This document shows, one piece after another, positions 58,739 through 64,000 of a DNA stretch of 64,000 nt (positions within the stretch are counted from its first letter, which is position 1; the number at the start of each line of letters is the position of its first letter). Below the pieces are notes generated by a model. It saw only the letters and a list, made by a program, of their open reading frames with translations. It ran no database searches and had not been told where the DNA came from. The position numbers and the translations under genes were made by a program. The stretch comes from Rhizobium sp. Root1203. Its GTDB lineage: Bacteria > Pseudomonadota > Alphaproteobacteria > Rhizobiales > Rhizobiaceae. The stretch spans positions 292,221-356,220 of the forward strand of contig NZ_LMCW01000012.1 of assembly GCF_001424945.1 (NCBI RefSeq), given 5' to 3'.

Positions 58739-59452
58739 ATGCTACGCACAGATCTTGAGTTTTCCATGCTTCCGACGGCCGGTTCGCGCCCAGTGCGATG
58801 GCGCATCTCCGATGGGCTCGTGCCCTACGTTGAGGCTGTGGATATCATGGAGCGGGAAGTTGCCGCTATCGCGGACGGCGGCGATGAGCTGGTCTGGCTC
58901 GTGGAGCATCCGCCTCTCTATACCGCCGGCACCAGTGCCAATGCCAAGGATCTCGTGCAGCCGGATCGCTTTCCCGTATTCGCGACGGGCCGTGGCGGAG
59001 AATACACCTATCACGGCCCCGGTCAGCGGGTGGCGTATGTGATGCTCGATCTCAAACGCCGGCGCCAGGACGTTCGCGCGTTCGTCGCGGCGCTCGAGGA
59101 CGTGATTATTCGCACGCTCGATTCGATGAACATTCGCGGCGAGCGTCGGGAAGACCGTGTTGGCGTGTGGGTGCGACGGCCCGAGAAGCCACCACTGCCC
59201 GATGGAACGGTGGCCGAAGACAAGATCGCGGCGCTGGGTATACGGCTCCGAAAATGGGTGACCTTTCACGGCCTCTCACTGAATGTGGAGCCCGATCTCG
59301 ACCACTTCGGAGGAATTGTTCCCTGCGGAATCTCGACGTATGGGGTTACCAGCCTGGTTGATCTGGGCATGCCCGTCATGATGACCGACGTCGATATATT
59401 GCTGCGTGAGGCATTCGAATCGGTTTTCGGCGAGACCGTGAGCGATGCCTGA
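58739..59452 (+). CDS. lipB: Octanoyl-[acyl-carrier-protein]:protein transferase
   Basis: Moves octanoyl groups from ACP to lipoyl domains, the first step of lipoate synthesis, used by the glycine cleavage H protein and 2-oxoacid dehydrogenases. The 237-residue protein has the catalytic Cys196 ([10 protein letters not shown]), Lys162 (AEDKIAALG) and the opening [26 protein letters not shown] 58739 follows AAGGAT; an open extension to 58688 is less likely. Confidence 0.9.
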   Translation: MLRTDLEFSMLPTAGSRPVRWRISDGLVPYVEAVDIMEREVAAIADGGDELVWLVEHPPLYTAGTSANAKDLVQPDRFPVFATGRGGEYTYHGPGQRVAYVMLDLKRRRQDVRAFVAALEDVIIRTLDSMNIRGERREDRVGVWVRRPEKPPLPDGTVAEDKIAALGIRLRKWVTFHGLSLNVEPDLDHFGGIVPCGISTYGVTSLVDLGMPVMMTDVDILLREAFESVFGETVSDA

Positions 59453-59480
59453 CCAAACAAATTGTCAGGCGTCGGCGGAG

Positions 59481-59504
59481 TAGGGCCGGAATCTGCCGGC
59501 CCTA
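59481..59504. terminator. Hairpin between convergent lipB and secreted repeat protein
   Basis: Perfect 9-bp stem TAGGGCCGG (59481-59489) with CCGGCCCTA (59496-59504), 6-base loop, no strong T run. It lies 28 bases past lipB and 15 past the other stop, and may end both. Confidence 0.5.
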
Positions 59505-59519
59505 TCGCTTCAGGACCCG

Positions 59520-59888
59520 TTACTTGTCGCCGATATCACGGCAGGCGTCGGTATGCGAAGCACCGCTATCGCCGCCTTGCGTATGGACCTTGGTGCTCTT
59601 CGACATGTAGTTGCAGTCCGGCAGGGGCTTGATGCTCGCGGTTGCCATCTTGTCGACCTTGGGCGCGACATGAACCGGCGCGAATCCGTCGCTGTCGCTC
59701 GTGTAATCGTTCGAATATTCGGGCACCTTGTGCTGCGCATAGTGGACGGCCTTCGGTGGCGCCGTTTTGACGGGAGCGAAGCCATCGCCGGCGTTTGAGT
59801 AGTCGTTGGAATACTGGGGTTGGGCAAGGGCCGTGCCTGCCATTCCGAGGGCAAGAATTGCGGCAGCGGCAGCAAGTTGAATGCGCAT
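59520..59888 (-). CDS. Small secreted protein with a duplicated YSNDY...DGFAPV motif
   Basis: A 122-residue exported protein: signal peptide (MRIQLAAAAAILALGMAGTA, cleavage after ALA) then two 15-residue repeats, at 26-40 and 58-72, that share YSNDY and DGFAPV. The C-terminal part has two cysteines, Cys92 and Cys116, likely a disulfide. GAGGAG precedes ATG 59888. No family is recognised and no function is assigned; the repeat shows internal duplication. Confidence 0.65.
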   Translation of the reverse strand: MRIQLAAAAAILALGMAGTALAQPQYSNDYSNAGDGFAPVKTAPPKAVHYAQHKVPEYSNDYTSDSDGFAPVHVAPKVDKMATASIKPLPDCNYMSKSTKVHTQGGDSGASHTDACRDIGDK

Positions 59889-60156
59889 TGTATCGATCTC
59901 CTCAATCCGTCGTTGTGAACAACGTGACGTCAAACCCTCGGCGAAGACGAGTTCGCGCTCGAATTGAGGCGGGAATGTGAATGAAATAGTCGGTAGAACC
60001 GAACATTTTTTCAAATGAAATCACAGAGTCGCGACTGGATTTGATCGTTTTTTGATAGTGCCTCAACGGCTAAACCGCAGGACGAAATAGACCAATTATT
60101 GCAATCACAGCGAGGCTTTGTTGTGGGGAACAACTCGATGCACGCTACGCCGGCGC

Positions 60157-60855
60157 CTATTCCGCGCTCGCGCTCGGCACAAAGGCGCCAATGAGCGATT
60201 CTACCAGGTCGGGCGTGAGTTCGCTGAAGTGCAGGATGATCTGCGTCGGTTCGAGTGTCTCGATCGGAACATCGGAATAACCGAAAGGAACCGCGATGGA
60301 GGGAACGCCTGCATTGCGCGCGACGAGGATGTCATTGGCGCTGTCACCGACCATGAGAACGCGGCGCGGATCGCCTCCAGCCATCTGGATCGTACCGAGC
60401 AGATGACCAGCGTCCGGCTTGCGGACGGCAAAGGTATCCCCTCCGGTGATCGCATCGAAATAGCCGGTCAGCTCCAGCCGATCCAGCAGCGTGCGCGCCA
60501 GTCCTTCCAGCTTGTTGGTGCAGACGGCAAGCTTGTATCCACTGGCCCTCAGCTGGTCCATCGCGGCGACGAGCCCAGGATAGGGTTCGGTGCGGCCCGG
60601 CATGTTCTGCGTATAATGGGCGATAAAGCGGTCGAGCAGGGCGGGCAACGCGTCCGGTTCAAGCGAATGGCCCTGGAGTTTGCAGGCACGCTCGATCATC
60701 ACCTTGGCGCCATGGCCGACCAGGTGCGTGAGGTCGTCGTAACTCACCGGGGCGAGATCGAGCGCCGCAATCGTGTGGTTCAAGCTTTCGACCAGATCGA
60801 CATGCGTATCGAGAAGGGTTCCGTCGAGATCGAAGACGACAAGGGCAGGGGTCAA
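60157..60855 (-). CDS. gph: Phosphoglycolate phosphatase-type HAD hydrolase
   Basis: A HAD subclass IA phosphatase that probably removes 2-phosphoglycolate. Motif [12 protein letters not shown] (Asp9, Asp11), motif II TNK, lysine in RKPDAGH, motif [18 protein letters not shown]. Full length is 232 residues from a TTG at 60855 ([10 protein letters not shown]). No good ribosome site marks it; a TTG at 60918 would add 21 residues. Divergent from rpiA. Confidence 0.8.
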   Translation of the reverse strand: MTPALVVFDLDGTLLDTHVDLVESLNHTIAALDLAPVSYDDLTHLVGHGAKVMIERACKLQGHSLEPDALPALLDRFIAHYTQNMPGRTEPYPGLVAAMDQLRASGYKLAVCTNKLEGLARTLLDRLELTGYFDAITGGDTFAVRKPDAGHLLGTIQMAGGDPRRVLMVGDSANDILVARNAGVPSIAVPFGYSDVPIETLEPTQIILHFSELTPDLVESLIGAFVPSASAE

Positions 60856-61051
60856 GGGATTAGCCTGTTCGATAGTGGAATATGCTGCTGAGGTAAGCGA
60901 TGAAGGCCGCAAAAGCAACGCTTTGCCGGTCGCGGTTGTGCGATCGGATATCTATCCGGAATTTCGAAATGGGCAGTGCTGTTTTGGCTTTCGTTTGGCA
61001 GGCGAGCCGTGTAAACAGCTCAACCAACGTAACATTTGGAGTAAGCGGCGC

Positions 61052-61750
61052 ATGGATGCCCGCGAAATGAAGATCAAAGCCGCCGAGGCTGCGCTCGCCC
61101 ATGTAGAGAGCGGGATGCGGCTTGGAATAGGGACGGGCAGCACCGCGGAGGAATTCGTTCGGCTCCTCGCTGAAAGAGTCGCGGACGGGTTCAAAGTTGA
61201 GGGTGTGCCGACGTCCGAGCGCACTGCTCGGCTTTGCGTGGAGCTCGGCGTGCCGCTGAAGTCCCTGGACGAGCTGCCGCAACTCGATCTCACAATCGAT
61301 GGTGCCGACGAGATCGACGTGGGTCTCCGGCTGGTCAAGGGTGGCGGCGGCGCATTGCTACGCGAGAAGATCGTCGCGGCCGCGTCCAGCCGCGTGATTG
61401 TTATCGCGGACGAAACGAAACTGGTTGAAACCCTCGGCGCATTTCCGCTGCCGATCGAAGTCAACATCTTCGGCCTCGTATCGACGCGGATGGCGATCGA
61501 AAAGACGGCGTCCAAACTCGGGCTCATCGGTGCTCTCGCTCTTCGCCAATCCGGCGACGGCGTTTTCACGACAGACGGTGGGCACTATATTATCGATGCA
61601 TCTTTTGGCCGCATTCCTGATGCAGAGGCGCTTTCAAACGAGTTGAACTCGATACCCGGCGTCGTGGAACACGGACTCTTTCTCAATATGGCCGCGCTTG
61701 CGATTATTGCCGGCCCGGATGGCGCACGCGAGCTGCGGGCAAACAGGTAA
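61052..61750 (+). CDS. rpiA: Ribose-5-phosphate isomerase A
   Basis: Interconverts ribose 5-phosphate and ribulose 5-phosphate; partner of rpe in the pentose phosphate pathway. The 232-residue protein has the RpiA motifs [11 protein letters not shown] (phosphate loop), DGADEID and [11 protein letters not shown] (catalytic). ATG 61052 follows GGAG. Nine bases from the DUF2059 gene. Confidence 0.95.
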   Translation: MDAREMKIKAAEAALAHVESGMRLGIGTGSTAEEFVRLLAERVADGFKVEGVPTSERTARLCVELGVPLKSLDELPQLDLTIDGADEIDVGLRLVKGGGGALLREKIVAAASSRVIVIADETKLVETLGAFPLPIEVNIFGLVSTRMAIEKTASKLGLIGALALRQSGDGVFTTDGGHYIIDASFGRIPDAEALSNELNSIPGVVEHGLFLNMAALAIIAGPDGARELRANR

Positions 61751-61758
61751 CAGGAGCT

Positions 61759-62328
61759 ATGAAACTCATGATTAAATTTGCAGGTCTTGGCCGTTTTGCT
61801 GCTGCGACCGTCATTCTTTCCGGTGTTGCGTTCGGCTCCGCCGTCCAGGCTCAGGAAGCATCTCCCGAGCAGTTGAAGGCAGCACGGGCAGCGATCAATG
61901 CGATCGGCGCGACGACACAGTTCGATAACATTCTTCCTGGCCTCGCTGAACGGCTCAAGGCAGACCTGATCCAGGATTCGCCGAACTACCAGGACGCAAT
62001 CACCGCCGAAGTCGACAAGCAGGCGCTTGCACTTGCGCCGCGCCGCGCCGATCTCGAGAAGGAAGCCGCGTTGACTTACGCGAAGGCATTTTCGGTCGAG
62101 GAACTGAACGCCATTGCCGCGTTCTACAGCTCGCCGGTCGGCCAGAAGCTGCTCAAGGACGGCCCGATCGCATCGCGCGAGACAGTCAAGGCCGCCGATA
62201 TCTGGGCCCAGGGCATTTCTCGCGACCTGCAGAAGCAGACAAGCACCGAGCTCAGCAAAGTGATCAAGGCCGCACCAGCGCCGACGAGTGACCCGGCAGC
62301 GGCGCCCAAGCCTGCTGCAAAGCCCTAA
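61759..62328 (+). CDS. DUF2059 secreted protein
   Basis: A 189-residue protein with a signal peptide (about 1-31, cleavage after QA-Q), a helical DUF2059 domain (about 90-165, with LTYAKAFSVEELNAIAAFYS and VGQKLLKDGP) and a proline/alanine-rich tail. Function unknown. Starts 9 bases after rpiA behind CAGGAG, so the two are one transcript; ends at a strong terminator. Confidence 0.8.
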   Translation: MKLMIKFAGLGRFAAATVILSGVAFGSAVQAQEASPEQLKAARAAINAIGATTQFDNILPGLAERLKADLIQDSPNYQDAITAEVDKQALALAPRRADLEKEAALTYAKAFSVEELNAIAAFYSSPVGQKLLKDGPIASRETVKAADIWAQGISRDLQKQTSTELSKVIKAAPAPTSDPAAAPKPAAKP

Positions 62329-62350
62329 CATATCGATCGCGATCGCTTCG

Positions 62351-62380
62351 AAAGCCCGGCTTCGTCCGGGCTTTTGTTTT
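62351..62380 (+). terminator. Terminator after the rpiA-DUF2059 unit
   Basis: Perfect 9-bp stem AAAGCCCGG (62351-62359) with CCGGGCTTT (62366-62374), 6-base loop, then TGTTTT and more Ts. Confidence 0.9.
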
Positions 62381-62439
62381 TCTGACGGGCGATACTATAT
62401 CAGTTGCGTCCTCCCAGCCGATTCCATCCGGAGCTTCCC

Positions 62440-63825
62440 ATGGCATTCTATGATTACGACCTCTTCGTCATTGGCGGCGGTTCCGGCGGCGTACGCAGTG
62501 CGCGCGTCGCCGCAGCGCTCGGCAAGAAGGTTGCGATCGCCGAGGAGTACCGCTACGGCGGCACTTGCGTCATCCGGGGATGCGTTCCAAAGAAGCTGTT
62601 CGTTTATGCTGCGCAGTATCACGAGCATTTCGAGGACGCCGCCGGATTCGGCTGGACGGTCGGCCAAAGCTCTTTCGACTGGAAGAAGCTGGTCGCTGCC
62701 AAGGACGCTGAGATCGCGCGCCTGGAGGGTCTCTACAAAAAGGGCCTTTCCGGAGCGAATGCCGAAATCCTGGAGACGCGGGCCGAGCTGATCGATGCGC
62801 ATACGGTGCGCCTGGTGAATTCAGGTCAGATTGTGAGTGCCAAGACCATCGTCATTGCGACCGGCGGTCAGCCAAACCCGCATGCGGCCCTGCCGGGGCA
62901 CGACCTCTGCATTTCTTCGAACGAGGCCTTTCATCTCGACGAGCTTCCTCGATCGATCGTCATTGCGGGCGGTGGCTATATCGCCGTCGAGTTCGCCAAT
63001 ATCTTCCACGGGCTCGGGGTCGAGACGACGCTCATCTACAGGGGCGCGGAAATCCTGTCGCGCTTCGATCATGACCTGCGTCGCGGACTGCACGAGGCGA
63101 TGGTGGCCAAGGGCATTCGCATCCTGTGTCACGACATGTTGCAGAGCGTCGCGAAGAGCGGCGAGGGCCTGCGCGTCGAGACCTTGAACAACGGCGTGCT
63201 GAATGCGGACGTGGTGATGCTGGCGCTTGGCCGGGTGCCGAACACGCAGGGGCTTGGTCTTGAAGCAGCCGGCGTCAAGACCGACGAGCGCGGCGCAATT
63301 GTCGTGGACGAGTATTCGCGCACCAGCGCCCATAACATCTATGCTCTGGGCGATGTCACCGACAGGGTACAACTCACGCCCGTCGCGATCCATGAGGCAA
63401 TGTGCTTCATCGAGACGGAGTACAAGAACAACCCGACAAAGCCCGATCACGAGACTATCGCCACCGCCGTTTTTTCGCAGCCCGAGATCGGCACGGTCGG
63501 CCTGAGCGAAGAGGAGGCTGGCAAGCGCTACAAGGAGCTGGACGTTTATCGCGCACAGTTCCGGCCGATGAAGGCAACGCTTTCAGGCCGCGCCGAAAAG
63601 ATGATCATGAAGCTGCTCGTCGATGCTGCCAGCCGCAAGGTTGTCGGAGCCCATATTCTCGGCCACGATGCGGGCGAGATGGCGCAGTTGCTCGGCATTA
63701 CGCTGAAGGCCGGCTGTACCAAGGATGACTTCGACCGAACCATGGCTGTCCATCCGACCGCGGCGGAAGAACTGGTCACTATGTACGTGCCGAGCTATCG
63801 CGTCCGTGATGGCGTGCGGGTCTGA
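62440..63825 (+). CDS. gor: Glutathione-disulfide reductase
   Basis: Reduces oxidised glutathione with NADPH. The 461-residue FAD enzyme has the redox pair Cys43 and Cys48 (GGTCVIRGCVPKK), the NADPH fold (IAGGGYIAVEFANIF), the second dinucleotide motif (YALGDVTDRVQLTPVA) and the C-terminal HPTAAEELV base. ATG 62440 follows CCGGAG. The formaldehyde genes at 49-52 kb also rely on glutathione. Confidence 0.95.
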   Translation: MAFYDYDLFVIGGGSGGVRSARVAAALGKKVAIAEEYRYGGTCVIRGCVPKKLFVYAAQYHEHFEDAAGFGWTVGQSSFDWKKLVAAKDAEIARLEGLYKKGLSGANAEILETRAELIDAHTVRLVNSGQIVSAKTIVIATGGQPNPHAALPGHDLCISSNEAFHLDELPRSIVIAGGGYIAVEFANIFHGLGVETTLIYRGAEILSRFDHDLRRGLHEAMVAKGIRILCHDMLQSVAKSGEGLRVETLNNGVLNADVVMLALGRVPNTQGLGLEAAGVKTDERGAIVVDEYSRTSAHNIYALGDVTDRVQLTPVAIHEAMCFIETEYKNNPTKPDHETIATAVFSQPEIGTVGLSEEEAGKRYKELDVYRAQFRPMKATLSGRAEKMIMKLLVDAASRKVVGAHILGHDAGEMAQLLGITLKAGCTKDDFDRTMAVHPTAAEELVTMYVPSYRVRDGVRV

Positions 63826-63835
63826 CGCCCGGCCG

Positions 63836-64000
63836 TCAACTGGTTAAGCGCGGCATCCGGATCACCTTCAGAAACAGTGCCTTCATCGCCTCGGTGATGC
63901 CCTGTGTCGGTGTGACCTCGAAGTAGAGCCCGGGTGTGGCACACTCCTGCATTTTCGTGGGAATTTCGCTCTGGAAGGGCCTGATCCAGGTGGTGTACCA
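63836..64000 (-). CDS. C-terminal end of a TadG-like/VWA-type protein
   Basis: Reading leftward from the edge, the final residues are YTTWIRPFQSEIPTKMQEC and GLYFEVTPTQGITEAMKALF, ending VIRMPRLTS and a TGA at 63836-63838. This is the usual close of TadG-like pilus-assembly or VWA proteins (CA..YF-x-AF..I...L-RLT). The start is off the window, so the family is a likely, not a certain, call. Confidence 0.5.
   Translation of the reverse strand, partial: WYTTWIRPFQSEIPTKMQECATPGLYFEVTPTQGITEAMKALFLKVIRMPRLTS

Noticed and set aside
59889..60156. 268-base gap between the repeat protein and gph
   Set aside because: AT-richer than surroundings but no gene, hairpin or promoter I can defend.

Overview
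The window looks like an ordinary chromosomal segment of an alphaproteobacterium of the Rhizobiaceae, most like Sinorhizobium/Ensifer or Rhizobium. The grounds are GC-rich codon use, the gene content (a DUF982 protein, an Atp12-type F1 chaperone, a suf operon with two cysteine desulfurases, CoxD/CoxE-type genes), an Irr-type iron control element and many short GC-rich hairpins. Genus is inferred from protein resemblance only. I see no insertion sequence, prophage, CRISPR array or replication origin.

Left part (1-14.4 kb). A partial small membrane protein and two look-alike hairpins open the window, followed by an RBBP9/YdeN-type hydrolase, a DUF2189 membrane protein and an iron-permease-like protein. 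purB, a small membrane protein and rpe run leftwards. A periplasmic binding protein diverges from a tight rightward operon of flavin reductase, MoxR/CoxD ATPase, CoxE VWA protein, a two-gene XdhC, a MoeA-like/MobA-like fusion and a TfoX-N protein. This looks like a maturation module for a molybdenum hydroxylase, but no hydroxylase gene is nearby. A NUDIX hydrolase and an RhlE-type helicase follow on the minus strand.

Middle (14.5-30 kb). A GFA-family protein lacking one expected zinc cysteine and a secreted protein diverge from a MacAB-like ABC export cassette (adaptor, ATPase, two FtsX-type permeases); a nested dyad lies between. Then come an M23 envelope peptidase, a DUF455 ferritin-like protein and Bcp, a very long AsmA-like protein, tyrS, anmK and an alpha/beta hydrolase.

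29.5-43 kb. The suf operon (second desulfurase, sufB, sufC, sufD, sufS, sufT-like, sufA) starts behind a three-half-site Irr-box-like element and ends at a strong terminator. LysE and DUF982 proteins follow. The leftward gcvT-gcvH-gcvP operon has a readable promoter and a tandem glycine riboswitch.

43-58 kb. crcB, an RluA-type pseudouridine synthase, a HAD phosphatase and the Atp12 chaperone gene run rightwards. pccB (rightward) and pccA (leftward) encode the two propionyl-CoA carboxylase subunits and are about 5.7 kb apart. Between them lies a leftward glutathione-dependent formaldehyde cluster (class III ADH, Gfa, DUF188 protein, S-formylglutathione hydrolase) with a Gdx/SugE-type exporter at its end, and an SRPBCC-like/M50 peptidase. 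A DMT transporter is followed by an acetyltransferase pseudogene carrying five single-base deletions.

58.4-64 kb. tRNA-Leu(GAG), lipB, a small secreted repeat protein, a Gph-type phosphatase, rpiA, a DUF2059 protein, gor and the end of a TadG-like protein. The window is mostly housekeeping and stress metabolism; nothing in it is clearly a new defence or mobile system.
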